The notes: generated by a model not told the origin, from the sequence alone. Positions 41,878 to 52,779 are shown, counted from the first letter of the stretch. The stretch is 64,000 bases of DNA from Hippopus hippopus (GCA_946811185.2 OX328112.1:35643823-35707822), one strand, 5' to 3'. Program-made: numbers and translations.

Positions 41878-42138
41878 GGCCTGCAACACGCGAAAAGGGA
41901 CATTCGGACATTTGCGTAAAGTGTCGTCCCGGATCAGCCTGTGCAGTCCGCGCAGGCTGATCCGAGACAACACTTTCCGAACGTGAGTGATTTTCTGTTT
42001 CACGCAAGTCTTCTGTAGGACAAAATCTAATGTTGACGTAAAGTGCCGTCTCGGATTAGCCTGCGCGGACTGCGCAGGTTGATCCGAGACGACACTTTAC
42101 GCAAATGTCCGAAAGCTCATTTTCGCGTGTTGCAGACC
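41878..42138. mobile_element. HP3 element beside a Wnt10 3' splice site
   Basis: GGCCTGCAACACGCGAAAAG to GCGTGTTGCAGACC with both hairpins. On the minus strand its end reads GTGTTGCAG|GCC, an acceptor-like site 36 nt from the real one. Confidence 0.85.
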
Positions 42139-42257
42139 ATACTGAATATGATTATTGTATGAAACGGCTTGAATTACGAAGATGCGTTTAACAACTCCAC
42201 CCTCCCCCGTCCATTTTCTCATGAGCGCCACAGAATGTAGTTCAACTAATAGCAATT

Positions 42258-42376
42258 GTTATAAAAGGAAGGAAAACAGTGAGGAAAAAGGGAGAAAAGC
42301 TGATTTCAAACATTTCCTCTTTTCCTACAATTTTCAAAAGCCTACTTCTTTAGGGTTGTCAGAATACGGGATTACT
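42258..42376. mobile_element. HP4 remnant
   Basis: GAAAACAGTGAGGAAAAAGG and the inverse TTTCCTCTTTTCCTACAATT, then TAGGGTTGTCAG. Confidence 0.5.
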
Positions 42377-42521
42377 TGGTGCACGTTTTGCCAGCAAAAT
42401 TTTCTTATGTTGCTGTAATGTGATAAGAGTTAATGTCCAAAGTCCCCGGACTGTTAAGCTTCGTTAAAAAAAATGTAGGAGATGACGTGGAAAACGTCTT
42501 CTTTATCGTATACGAATTTGA

Positions 42522-42787
42522 GATACGCTCTGAGAAAAGGGGAATTTAATACATCGTGATGCATGATACCAAGCAAGTCCTCGCATAATTACGGGATTCA
42601 TAAAATCCCTTTTGACTAACAACCAACTGAATCATGAGGTAGACCGGTTCTTAGACATGCACAAAATTTACCAATAGTACAAAGTTTCCAAGAAAGGTCA
42701 GCCTTTGCGGACTGCGCAGGCAGACCTGGGTCGATACTTTAGGCAGATGCGTTAAACTCCCTATTTACAAAGTATGGGTCATTTACA
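42522..42787 (+). mobile_element. HP2 element, full length
   Basis: GAGATACGCTCTGAGAAAAG to AAAGTATGGGTCATTT. The hairpin CAGCCTTTGCGGACTGCGCA is at about 42699-42724. Confidence 0.7.
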
Positions 42788-43469
42788 TTGAATACAAAAG
42801 AAAACAATGTGTAGGAGGGAGAAATTGAGAAATTACTCATTACGAGCATTCGTTCCATTTGCCACTCTGTTTTTCACAAAATGTCTGCTGGAAGACGGGG
42901 GGAGAAAAAAAAAACGTAAAGAGTTAGATGATCAGTCTAATCAAAGATGAAAATTAAAATGCATCCACGGCACACCCACACAAAAGGGCCCCGTCTGGAA
43001 ACACGATTTTAATAATCTTTTTCCTGTCATTTCAAAGTGTAAATAAAGCAAGCCTGATTTAGCCGCTTCAATATGTGCATGACGACTTTCAAGTTCGCAG
43101 ACCTTTTGACACTGTTTAGCAGGGTACAATGTTATTAGTTTTCCATTTGTAGAGTAATCGACCGAACATATATTCGGGTAACACCTGTACACAGCTAAAG
43201 GCATCAGGTTTTTTTGATTACTCAGTTATGTATGTGATTATATTCGGGCGGGCTTTTGGAGAAGAGGTGGTAAAGTAGATGTGTTGCTTTCTCAATGATC
43301 TGAGTTTTAACTACCCCAAGGAAGAAGCCTTTTCAAAACCTGAAATTTTGTTGTTTGGCATTACAGTTGTATCGAAAACCTTTTATTGAGTTTTTTTTTT
43401 TTTCGGACAATACATTAAAGAAATATACATGCTTCCTGGACATAAAGATGTAGCGATGTCAAACGGTTT
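42788..43469. other. No gene recognised
   Basis: Contains an 87-codon minus frame (42941-43204) with several Cys that does not match a Wnt exon. No repeat identified. Confidence 0.4.
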
Positions 43470-43690
43470 TTATACGCCCTTTGGGGCGTTTTATACTAGA
43501 CTTGTGGTCCGTCCGTCCGTCCGTCCGTCCGTCTGCTCGTCTGTCCGTTTACAATTTTGTGACCTCTTTATATTTCTTGATGCCTTTGTCCGAGTTTGAA
43601 AATATCATAAACATGTGTGCACCTCGATAAGAAGACGAGTAACGTTACAGCGGGAGGTTTCAGACCTCACGTTTCAAAGTCAAAGTCTTG
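43470..43690 (+). repeat. Repeat fragment with GTCC microsatellite
   Basis: ATACGCCCTTTGGGGCGTTT palindrome, then (GTCC)n at about 43507-43535, then TTACAATTTTGTGACC. It looks like the end of a dispersed element, class unknown. Confidence 0.45.
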
Positions 43691-43859
43691 GCCGGGGAAG
43701 CAAATATCATAAAGTCTTGCACGAACCCGTACTCTTCAAATCAGCAAAAAAGTAAAAAAAAAGATCATTAGCTTTGTGACATAAATATTACGCATATACA
43801 ACTCGGCCTTACGCAAAAGCCCCAGCATGGAAACTCAGTTAGGGCTAGTATTTCAATAG

Positions 43860-43975
43860 CCTGGGTTTTTTAGCTCGATCCTGTTTTCATTTTATATATT
43901 CGGGTCTTATACTTTGTCAAAAATGAGGTAATAAGGGAAACTATAAACCGTTTTGCCATCCTGTTACAAAATCAC
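43860..43975 (+). repeat. D10 dispersed repeat
   Basis: CCTGGGTTTTTTAGC, TTGTCAAAAATGAGGTAATA and AAACCGTTTTGCCA recur inverted at 52.8-52.9 kb. Confidence 0.5.
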
Positions 43976-44018
43976 CTTCTCTTTACCTAATTTGCTTCAT
44001 GTTTTTTGACGTGTATGT

Positions 44019-44270
44019 GAGCCATGCTCTGGCAAAAGGGGGCTTAATGCATCTCCGTGAACATGAAAAAAAGCAAGCCATAACATAATGATGAGTCCAC
44101 TAAAGCCACTTTTTTTTGACAACCGACTTGTTCCTGGCCCTCGAATATACAAAAAATGATCAATAGCGAAAAGTTTAGGCCCAGGTCAGCCTGCGCGAAC
44201 TGCGTAGGCTGACCTGGGTCGATACTTTTCGCAGATAAATTAAACCCCCTTTTGCCAGAGCATGGCTCAT
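44019..44270 (+). mobile_element. HP2 element, full length, best-preserved ends
   Basis: GAGCCATGCTCTGGCAAAAG and its inverse CTTTTGCCAGAGCATGGCTC form terminal repeats of about 28 bp. The hairpin CAGCCTGCGCGAACTGCGTA is at about 44187-44212. Confidence 0.85.
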
Positions 44271-44309
44271 ATATATATATATTTCATTTTTGTAACGACT
44301 TTAAGGATA

Positions 44310-44400
44310 AACTCTTTCTCGCACAACCCCGACTTTTAGCGACCTTGAGCGGGCTCTTCAAAACATTATGGGAAAAGGAGAAAATGCTGGTGAAAATTTC
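44310..44400 (+). mobile_element. HP4 element, left part only
   Basis: CTCTTTCTCGCACAACCCCG to GGAGAAAATGCTGGTG; it breaks off in the middle of the hairpin. Confidence 0.65.
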
Positions 44401-44525
44401 AAGTCAAAAATAAGCTTTTGTGCTACACTGAATTTGTCATATGCATTTTCTTTGACTTTGAACATGTCTAAAATACCGTTGTATGGTATTGATTTGATAC
44501 ATTTTTGAAAGACGCTATCCATTAA

Positions 44526-44746
44526 CCCTTTACCAAACAATTCCTGGTTTTTACGACCCTGAGATAGAAACTTTTTGAAAACATTGTGGGAAAAGGAGAA
44601 AATGCTGGTAACCAGCATTTTCTCCTTTTCCCACAATGTTTTCTACCCTGCTGGAAACAAATTTCAATTTTTGAGTTATGTTTATTTTGTTGTCTGCAAC
44701 TACTCTCAATTTGGACCAGTCTAAAATTTTGTCGTTTGGTAAAGAG
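44526..44746 (+). mobile_element. HP4 element, full length, TTAA-flanked (reference copy)
   Basis: CCCTTTACCAAACAATTCCT to TCGTTTGGTAAAGAG with exact TTAA at 44522-44525 and 44747-44750. Hairpin about 44578-44641 is perfect over 30-bp arms with tip GGTAACC. 221 bp, non-coding. Confidence 0.92.
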
Positions 44747-44777
44747 TTAAGCTGCTGAATACGACTCGTTGCGATTT

Positions 44778-44848
44778 TCCAGACAATGTAGATCAAGATC
44801 AGTGTGCACGTTCTTTGCAATCTGATCTTGATCTACACTGACAGATGG
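44778..44848 (+). mobile_element. HP1 core
   Basis: GACAATGTAGATCAAGATCA and its partly mismatched inverse. It begins 32 bp after the HP4 copy. Confidence 0.55.
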
Positions 44849-44924
44849 GAGGTTTTTGACAAAAAGAATTTTGAAAATCGAAAAAATGTACTTTGGCTGT
44901 AAATTCTTAATTTCCATCTGTACA

Positions 44925-45150
44925 ATACAATTCAGTGTTTTAACGATCCTGAGGAAGGATGACCTTTGAACATTTCCGAAAAATATGAAAATTATGGTAA
45001 ATACCATTTTCTGCTCTTCCCACAGTGTTTTTTAACCGGTTCAAAGACAAATCTCTTCATTTGAGCCAGATTTGACGTGCCGTCTGCAAATATTTTTGAT
45101 AAAGACGCGTCTAAATTTTTGTCGTTTTGTAAAAATGATAAGGATCAGAA
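44925..45150 (+). mobile_element. HP4 element, diverged
   Basis: CGATCCTGAGGAAGGATGAC, a decayed hairpin, GACGTGCCGTCTGCAAATAT and TTTTTGTCGTTTTGTAAAAA in HP4 order. Confidence 0.6.
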
Positions 45151-45401
45151 CATCTAAAAACCATAATCCTATTACGTTTCATGCTATATTATGGAAAGAT
45201 TTTCAAGAGGCTTTATCGCTTTATTCTTATTTTGTAACTTAGTTAACGGGATTAGGCCTTTACTTTGTCAAAGCTTGAAAAAAAAAAAAACGTCAGCTCT
45301 CAGATAGAAATGCTGAAAATAATTTTGCCACTTAAGCTTTTTGCGTTTTTTGTAGCACAAAAAAAGCTGTTTAAATCTTATGTTCTGAAATTGAATGTGA
45401 G

Positions 45402-45434
45402 AGAGAGAGAAAGAAAGAAAGAAAGAAAAAAGAT

Positions 45435-45509
<75 letters not shown>

Positions 45510-45513
45510 GTGA

Positions 45514-45553
<40 letters not shown>

Positions 45554-45580
45554 AAGCGACAGACAGACAGACAGACAGCA
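45402..45580. repeat. Compound microsatellite
   Basis: GAAA, GATA, GA, GAGT, GT and GACA runs in sequence over about 180 bp. Confidence 0.95.
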
Positions 45581-45631
45581 GTTTATTATTTCGTATTCTG
45601 CTTGTTTACCAGAAGTAGGCTGGAACTCTGT

Positions 45632-45818
45632 AATGCCCTATGCAGACGACAATTTAAATGTGGCTGAAATTGTGAGATTTGGCTGTGAAAGAGCATAAAT
45701 CATTGTTGAAAAAATTAGATAATGCTGGTTACCAACATATTCTCCTTTTCTCAGAATGGTTTCAAAATATTTCTTTCTCGGGGTCGTTAAAACTCGGGAT
45801 AGTGTAGTGAAGAGTTAA
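45632..45818 (-). mobile_element. HP4 element, diverged
   Basis: TATGCAGACGACAATTTAAA, hairpin remnant AATGCTGGTTACCAACAT and CGGGGTCGTTAAAACTCGGG. Confidence 0.6.
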
Positions 45819-45892
45819 TGGGGGATTGACTAAAACTGTAAGAAAATAAGTAGAGTGTTTATAAGTGATTGTATTGATTGTAACGTGTAAAA

Positions 45893-46096
45893 CCCTTAGG
45901 CTGCTAAGCGCGACTTCACTGACCTTTTGCGGACAGAGCAGATCAAGATCAGACTGCACAGAACGTGCAGTCTGATCTTGGATCTACACTGTCCGTTATG
46001 GAGATATTATTCCCCAAAACATAACTTTGAAATAGCAATATTTGGATTTTTACTATCGAATTGAAATTTTCATTCTAGTTATTTAGCAGGATTAGG
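45893..46096 (-). mobile_element. HP1 element, full length
   Basis: CCCTTAGGCTGCTAAGCGCG to GCAGGATTAGGG with a long perfect hairpin at about 45930-45995. The flanking TTAA is partly mutated. Confidence 0.8.
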
Positions 46097-46099
46097 GTT

Positions 46100-46270
46100 T
46101 ATACCGTTTTTAACATTATTTCAGTTATTTCGCCGAGGCCAGCGCACCTCTTCGTGATTTCCTGGAATTTCTTTTAGCAGAACTTCGTTATTTTTTCCCC
46201 CAAGCCATTGACTTTCCCATGTTACCATCGTCGAAACAATCATCAGTGTTGAGTGAGAAATAAAACCTGT
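46100..46270 (-). mobile_element. SINE-B, tail half
   Basis: ACCGTTTTTAACATTATTTC (tail inverse), AGCGCACCTCTTCGTG and CATCGTCGAAACAATCATCA; the head is lost. Confidence 0.65.
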
Positions 46271-46543
46271 GGCGAAGGACTTTTGATGAGGATCAAACTT
46301 ATAGTACATTATCCGCAGAATGTATCCGAAGTCGGATACAGCAGTGTAAAAGATAAACAACATTTCGAAATGCATGGAGGAAACACGGGTGAAATAGTTC
46401 ATGAAAGTATATTTCTTACAAATGAAGTGATTCGAAATACATCGTCTTTCTCTGTTCACGATCTTATTAAAAACTATCAAATAACCATAAACGATGCGTT
46501 TCCATACAAAACCAACTTGAGCGGAAATTCGAAATGCTTTTGA
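46253..46543 (+). CDS. Open frame of 96 codons, unassigned
   Basis: The first 15 codons overlap the SINE-B relic, so the ATG is doubtful. From about residue 12 the composition is protein-like (IKLIVHYPQNVSEVG, then IVHESIFLTNEVIR). The opposite strand is also open for 189 codons, which weakens the case. No family or splice pattern recognised. Confidence 0.2.
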   Translation: MRNKTCGEGLLMRIKLIVHYPQNVSEVGYSSVKDKQHFEMHGGNTGEIVHESIFLTNEVIRNTSSFSVHDLIKNYQITINDAFPYKTNLSGNSKCF

Positions 46544-46854
46544 CTTCATCCAATAAATATAGAGAAATAGAGGTTTCCGCATGAGATACGAATAATTTCT
46601 GGCCGAATAGAAACTTATACGATAATTTAGATCGTCACTGAATACCTTACCAGATGCATTGCATAGGCGAAGTGAAATGGACCGCGACATGTATTCATTT
46701 ACTTTTTATTATCCAGTTTTCATGTCCAAAGATGGTCTTTAAATATTTGAGTAAGATATTCAACCGGGTTTTCAACAGAGCGAAACGTTTTGAAATAAAC
46801 TGTTGAATTGTCTGTTTTCCTGTTCTCTACTTGTAATCGGAAAGAAAGTATCAG

Positions 46855-46925
46855 AGAAAAAAAAGTATAGGAAAAAGTATCAAATTTTGCTAGGAAAAAA
46901 AGTATGAGGAAAAAAGTATCAGTTT
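46855..46925 (-). repeat. Short outlying block of the 30-bp minisatellite, inverted
   Basis: AAGTATCAGAGAAAAAAAAG and AAAAAGTATGAGGAAAAAAG are the inverse of the units at 47.5-47.9 kb. Confidence 0.7.
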
Positions 46926-47469
46926 CTGTTAGTCAAAGTTGGGATACTTGATCAATATTTATTTTAAATCATATAATTATGATTTTCATACTTTAACTGT
47001 GTTTAATTAAAGGTACATCAAAACATGTGTCTGATGGGTCATTTAAATGAAATGTGGGAGCTTTAGTGAAAGTTAAAGATTAATCAAAAATAAAATAAAA
47101 TGATTATCAAAGACAACATACGAACATACGTACCATGAACAGTTTAGCAATATCAATGACTTAATCAAAGTGAAAATTAGACCTCAATTAGGATTCTACA
47201 GATTGCAAATTACAAAAATTAGACAAATAAAGAACATTTTAATTAAAGTTGTTACATCCCCCATCCCTTGCAGGTATATACAATCAAACACGAGTGCTCG
47301 GATATTCAGCCCAATTTCAGGACAGAAAAAGTAAAAAAGAAAAATATGTACAAGTATCACATTTATTTTTTATACGAGTAAAGTCAAAATAACCTTTCAA
47401 TTTAATCTTTACATCATATACCTTATTAGCTTAATCTCATTTTGGCAACTAATACTTTTATCCTGATTC
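46926..47469. other. No gene recognised
   Basis: AT-rich DNA between the two oppositely oriented minisatellite blocks. Confidence 0.45.
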
Positions 47470-47880
47470 TTATTTCTTCTTATACTTTTTTCATCATTCT
47501 TACTTTTTCTGATACTTTTTTCCTGATTCTTATTTTTTCTGATACTTTTTTCCTGATCTTACTTTTTCTGATACTTTTTTCCTGATTCTTATTTTTTCTG
47601 ATACTTTTTTCCTGATTCTTACTTTTTCTGATACTTTTTTCCTGATTCTTATTTTTTCTGGTACTTTCTTCCTGGTTCTTACTTTTTCTCATACTTTTTT
47701 CCTGATTCTTATTTTTTCTAATACTTTCTTCCTGGTTCTTATTTTTTCTGATACTTTTTTCCTGATTCTTATTTTTTCTGGTACTTTCTTCCTGGTTCTT
47801 ATTTTTTCTGATACTTTTTTTCCTGATTCTTATTTTTTCTGATACTTTTTTTTTTCCTGATTCTTTTCTTCCTGATACTT
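47470..47880 (+). repeat. 30-bp minisatellite, about 14 units
   Basis: The unit is TGATACTTTTTTCCTGATTC plus TTATTTTTTC, with single-base changes. The period is a multiple of three, so the minus strand stays open as a Lys-rich decapeptide repeat, which is not taken as a gene. Confidence 0.9.
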
Positions 47881-48052
47881 TCTTTCTTACATTCCGTCTT
47901 CTAAAGTAGTCATGTATTTTTTTGTCAACGCTGTTTTATGCAGCATTCCTCTCATTTAATATGGGTCCCGTCATATAATGTGTGGATGGAAATAAAGTGA
48001 AAACAACCATATTTAACCCTCAGTTGTACTTTTATTGGTGTCTTACATCAAT

Positions 48053-48312
48053 GAGCCATAGTCTGGGAAAGGGAGATTAAATGCATCTCTGCGATGCATG
48101 AAACCAAGCAAGTCATCAAATAAATATAGATCCATAAAATCAATTTTGCCTGACAAGCGACGGAATCATGAGTACACTGCTCCTTTGACATGCAGAAAAC
48201 TGATCAAAAGCAAAAAGTTTGGACCCAGGTTAGCCTGCACAGACTGCGCAGGCTGACCTGGATCGATACTTTTTGCAAATACAGCAAGCCCCATTTCAGA
48301 GGGTATGTCTCA
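48053..48312 (+). mobile_element. HP2 element, full length
   Basis: GAGCCATAGTCTGGGAAAGG to GAGGGTATGTCTCAC. The hairpin TAGCCTGCACAGACTGCGCA is at about 48232-48257. Confidence 0.75.
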
Positions 48313-48885
48313 CTTTTTGACAGCTTTGCTGTTCGTCTGCTTCAAATAAATGTACAGTTTACTACATAAGAAGCTCAAAAATGGAATTCCAACCGATTGT
48401 GTTTATTCTCTCTATTCCACCATAAACACAACTACTCTCGAATAATCTCAGTGAGAAAAAAAAAAACGCACTTCTTGGTGGCAGACCATATTCCTTGATG
48501 TGGTCACAGGCACAAAATAGTTCCCCTACAATTAACAAACTTGCACTCAGTTTCCACGAATATTCATCAAATCAACACTAGAAACACATTTTTGATCTTT
48601 CCTTCCCCGTTCTCTAATAAAGCATTGCAGCAGACTGATTGCTGTCAGTTTTCAAACGGGGCTACTTTTGATCCGAGGGCAGTTCGCGGTGATGAGATAC
48701 CATAACGGCGATAGCTTAGATATCTATGTCTGTCATAGTTTACACCAGTGCCAGGCATTAGCTCTGCAGAGCCTTCGAGATAATAGTCCCATGTGACGAA
48801 GGCTACCCGTACCTCGATACAAACTACGCCCATCACAGTTGACCCACGGAGAACATCTTAGCTTTCCTGGATCTAATTTCTCATT
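48313..48885. other. No gene recognised
   Basis: Includes a minus frame (48645-48836, 63 codons, MMGVVCIEVRVAFVTWD) of protein-like composition but no family or splice context. Confidence 0.35.
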
Positions 48886-49111
48886 AACTCCTTACATATG
48901 ACTGTAAAATTTTCGAATTGGCAAATTGGAAAGTATTTGCAGACAAGAAATATTAGATTTGGTTCAAATATCATTGTATTTGTTTCGGAAAGGTCAGAAA
49001 AGATTGTGGGTAAAGGAGAAAATGCATTTTCTCCTTTTCCCACAGTCTTTTAGAAAAAGCTTTTTTTTTTTCCCTCGGGGTCGTTTAAACTAGGGATTGT
49101 GTGGCAAAGTT
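48886..49111 (-). mobile_element. HP4 element with shortened hairpin
   Basis: CTCCTTACATATGACTGTAA to GGCAAAGTTGAA. The hairpin tip GCTGGTTACCAGC is deleted, leaving GGAGAAAATGCATTTTCTCC. Confidence 0.75.
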
Positions 49112-49497
49112 GAACAACGGGATGAGCAACCGAATGACATGGATATAGGAATGAAAAAGAGAAGAAATAAAAAAGGGATTCAAGACGGAAGGGATGTACG
49201 GAAGAAAAAAATAAATATAAGACAGAAAGTGAAATGGGAGGGAAGAAGGAAGAATCAAAGCAATAAGAACGTGAAGGAAGCGAGAGAAGCAGAAAGGGAG
49301 TTTGACAAGGGACGAGGCAGGAATGGAGACATTGAGAAATAGGGCGATAAAGAGAGGAAGATAATAATACGTGGAGTGACTGAAGGGGGCGGTGAGCAAG
49401 TCAAAGCGACATGGAGCGACACAAGAATACAGGGTGCTAGACAAGATTCAGGACACACAGACATAGAGCGATATATGGAGCAAGACAATCACATAGG
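49112..49497 (+). repeat. Purine-rich tract
   Basis: The + strand is overwhelmingly A and G (for example GGAGGGAAGAAGGAAGAATC), continuing into the minisatellite. The 81-codon Lys/Arg frame here reflects that composition. Confidence 0.7.
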
Positions 49498-50030
49498 GAG
49501 TGGCTCTAAGGAACAGGGAGTGATTCTGAGGTACAGGGGGTGATTCTGAGGTACAGGGAATGACTCTAAGGTACTGATAGTGACTCTGAGGTACAGAGAG
49601 TGACTCTGAGGTACAGGGAGTTACTCTGAAGTACAGGGAGTGACTCTAAGAGACAGGGAGTGACTCTGAAGTACAGGGAGTGACTCTGAGGTACAGGGAA
49701 TGACTCTGAGGTACAGGGAGTGACTCTGAGGTACAGGGAGTGACTCTGAGGTACAGGGAGTGATTCTGAGGTACAGGGAGTGACTCTGAGGTACAGGGAG
49801 TGACTCTGAGGTACAGGGAGTGACTCTGAGGTACAGGGAGTGACTCTGAGGTACAGGGAATGACTCTGAGGTACAGGGAGTGACTCTGAGGTACAGGGAG
49901 TGACTCTGAGGTACAGGGAGTGACTTTGAGGTACAGGGAGTGACTCTGAGGTACAGGGAGTGACTTTGAAGTACAGGGAGTGAGTTTTAGGTACAGGGAG
50001 TGACTCTGAAGTACAGGGTACCAGACAGAG
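49498..50030 (+). repeat. 20-bp minisatellite, about 26 units
   Basis: The unit GTACAGGGAGTGACTCTGAG is repeated nearly exactly. No unit contains a stop in any minus frame, so frames of up to 207 codons arise without being genes. Confidence 0.95.
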
Positions 50031-50149
50031 GTCACAACAAGGATTCATGGAGCAATATATGAAGCATGAAAAAATACAGGGGTGCGTATACGGGACAGTA
50101 AACAAGAGAAGGAGACATGGCTTGAAGGAAAGCAAATAGTCGGTGGGGT

Positions 50150-50216
50150 ATATAGGGGGCACGACAAGGGTATATAGGGGGCACGACAAGGGTATATAGG
50201 GGGCAAGACAAGGAGA
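50150..50216 (+). repeat. 22-bp minisatellite, three units
   Basis: GGGTATATAGGGGGCACGAC and close variants in tandem. The region up to about 49500 is all purine-rich on +. Confidence 0.85.
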
Positions 50217-50220
50217 TATG

Positions 50221-50769
50221 GAGCGATATTTTGTTTTGTTTTGTTTTATAAACTTGGGAGAAAAATAGTCTAACGGGCTGATACCAGTCTATAAAATGGT
50301 CTGCTTCAAAACATTAGCAAAAATGAAATCACCCTGTGGAGTTAATAAGTTAATCTATATATCCGAGTAAATCTTTTGCTAAATTGAAATCAACCACAAC
50401 TATGTGTATGAAATGTTAATGTACGGTTTTTCACCCTGGCTCGTAAATAACTGACTTGTTACTTCTGCTGGGTAGTTTTGGGGGTAATAAATTATTTTGT
50501 TAACCTGTGGTATAAACTATAGTTTGAATCGAATCCATCCCAAATGGAACTGCTGTTATTGTGGTTCAATCCCTTGGCGCAAAAACCGTTTATAGCTTTT
50601 TTTGTACTGTTGATAAGGATAAAAACTCTACAGAACCTGCCGTATGATCGTGATCATCACCACGAGTTATGAACAAAAAACAGCGCAAAGAAATTTTCTC
50701 ATTAGTGATTAAAACACTCTTGGGTACTTGGATTAGTGGCCATGATGTCAATATCGTTAAAACCAGGGT
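50221..50769. other. No gene recognised
   Basis: TTTTG pentanucleotide run at about 50230-50248; otherwise AT-rich. Confidence 0.45.
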
Positions 50770-50937
50770 CAACCTTAACCAACAACTCTTGAGAACATTT
50801 TAAGTCTTATTCCAAAGAGTTTCCTAAATTTCAAAGTAAAGTAATCTCTAATTAGCTAAACCAAATTATTGCGTTACTTTCTAAATCTAGAATCAGACTT
50901 AGAATGAAGTTAAGAATGGTTGGTAAATACGGACCCA
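50770..50937. mobile_element. P9 palindrome, complete but diverged
   Basis: AACCAACAACTCTTGAGAAC to GAATGGTTGGTAAATACGG around TAATTAGCTAAACCAAATTA. Confidence 0.65.
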
Positions 50938-50960
50938 TTCCTTCATTAATTTTTGTTGAA

Positions 50961-51173
50961 CCCTTATCCTGCTAAATAAAAAAAAAAAAAAAATGAAACT
51001 TTCAAGCCGATGGTAAAAAGCAAAATTTTCCTATTTCAAAGGTATTTTTGGAGAAAAAGATCTCTCCTTATCGGACAGTGTAGATCAAAGATCAGACTGC
51101 ACGTTCTGTGCAGTCTGATCTTGATCTACATTGACCGCAAAAGGTCAGTGAGTCGCGCTTAGCAGACTAGGAG
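50961..51173 (+). mobile_element. HP1 element, full length
   Basis: CCCTTATCCTGCTAAATAAA to AGACTAGGAG, followed by TTAA at 51174-51177. The hairpin at about 51071-51140 is intact. Confidence 0.85.
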
Positions 51174-51257
51174 TTAACTTTTTGCCTAAGCATAAAACTT
51201 TAGACGAGACAATCATTAACTCACTAGAAAATAATTATGCGTTCAGAATCATGACGC

Positions 51258-51425
51258 ATATGAGCAACGCTCTGTGGAATGGAGGGGGTGGGGAAAGGGC
51301 ATCTACAAAGTGCATTGACGCTGGTCAGCTTGCCACTGGGTCGAAACTTTTTGCTATTGGTCAATTTTCTGGATGTCAAAAGATCAGTTTAATACATGAT
51401 TTACCCCAGGGATGCATTGTTATGC
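51258..51425 (-). mobile_element. HP2 remnant
   Basis: GAGCAACGCTCTGTGG, GGTCGAAACTTTTTGCTATT and TGGATGTCAAAAGATCAG keep the HP2 order; the hairpin is lost. Confidence 0.45.
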
Positions 51426-51619
51426 ATTGTTTATACACTTTGGAAAACGAGCGATAGCTTTTCAAACCAACAACTGTTTTTGTTTTCAAGCAATGTGTAT
51501 CATGTATCTAAGAAAAGGTTTTTTCCTAATCCTCAAATCCTTTGCTTAAGTGCACTTGTCCTGGTTTTGTGTAGTCGGTCTAGAATCAACTTGTATAATA
51601 AAGAGTTAACCTCTAAACA

Positions 51620-51832
51620 AGCAAACTTTTGTTTGAACCACCATACGGGAAAACGCTTTTGAAAATATTGTGAAAAAAGGAGAAAATGCTGGTCACCAGC
51701 ATTTTCTCCTTTTTTCACAATATTTTCTACAGTATCATAGACAAATCCTTTCACTTGAACCATTTTTAGAATGTCGTCTGCAAATGGTTTGAATTTGGAC
51801 GAGTCCAAGAATATTGTCGTCTGATACAGAAC
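51620..51832 (+). mobile_element. HP4 element, full length
   Basis: Perfect hairpin at about 51663-51728 with tip GCTGGTCACCAGC; GTCGTCTGCAAATGGTTTGA and ATATTGTCGTCTGATAC to the right. Confidence 0.75.
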
Positions 51833-52215
51833 TAAGTCAATTATCGTATTAATTCGTGTTAATTAAAGACGTATGGTGCGTCGCATACTGTCGAAAATCA
51901 AATAGATACCATTTGACTGGGGATAAAAAGCCCAATTGGGTCGGCAATGTGGGTTTAATTAGTATTAGACGTATGACTCTTAGGGGCATTGAACCATTTT
52001 CCTCATAGAAATAGCGAAGAGAATTGATCAGCATTAATTTCCGTATTTACAGTATATAAAACGTTGCAAAAAATTGAGAAACCAAATCTTTATAAGCATT
52101 AAATGATTTTGAAACAGAAAATATAATCAGTGTTTTATTGCTTTCTTTCATAGAGTGTCTTTAAAACTTTATTTGGTGTTAGTTTTTTCTTTGACATTTA
52201 TAGGGTCATCATTAA
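51833..52215. other. No gene or repeat recognised
   Basis: AT-rich; no supported feature. Confidence 0.45.
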
Positions 52216-52437
52216 TTCTTTACCAAACGATAAAATTTTTTACTATATCAAACTGAAAGCATCTGCAGACGACAAGCTAAATGTAGCTCAAACGATGATT
52301 TCTTTTTTTTTTAATAGGATAGAAAACATTGTGGGAAAAGGAGAAAATGCTGGTTACCAGCATTTTCTCCTTTTCCCAAAATGTTTTTAAAAGCCTTTCT
52401 GCGCAGTGATTATAACTAGGTATTGTGCTGTAAAGGG
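52216..52437 (-). mobile_element. HP4 element, full length, TTAA-flanked
   Basis: TTCTTTACCAAACGATAAAA preceded by TTAA, to GCTGTAAAGGG followed by TTATAA. Hairpin perfect at about 52323-52385. Confidence 0.8.
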
Positions 52438-52779
52438 TTATAATAACTGGATATAATACTATGCGTTGTAAAGCAAGGTTATTCAACATAAACGAAAAAA
52501 CAGGACATTAATGCAAATATGATTATCGTGTAGGCTTTTTTATATTTTGTTGTTGTCGTGAATCACAAACGTTTAGTAATCGGATCCCGCCCCCGGGGGG
52601 GGGAGAGGGGAGGTGAAGGTCGGTCAGGATATAAAGGTCGATTTTAGCAGACATGATGAAATAAAAGAATAAACAAGTGGTTCTCTTTATATGATTAGAA
52701 CAGAAAAGAACAGAACAGAACTTTATTTTCCAAATGACGTGAATTAGCCTGAGTCCAGGCGGTAATAATCTTTTATTCA

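Noticed and set aside
42941..43204. Cys-containing minus frame as the missing Wnt10 exon
   Set aside because: Spacing of Cys and the lack of ECQ and RWNC motifs do not fit a Wnt N-terminal domain.
46121..46690. 189-codon minus frame
   Set aside because: Overlaps a SINE-B relic and another open frame on plus; hydrophobic AT-driven composition and no family.
47480..47692. Lys-rich 70-codon minus frame
   Set aside because: Translation of the 30-bp minisatellite, whose period is a multiple of three.
49566..50189. 207-codon minus frame of SESLPVPQSHSLYL repeats
   Set aside because: Produced by the 20-bp minisatellite, which has no stop in any minus frame; no start context or splice support.
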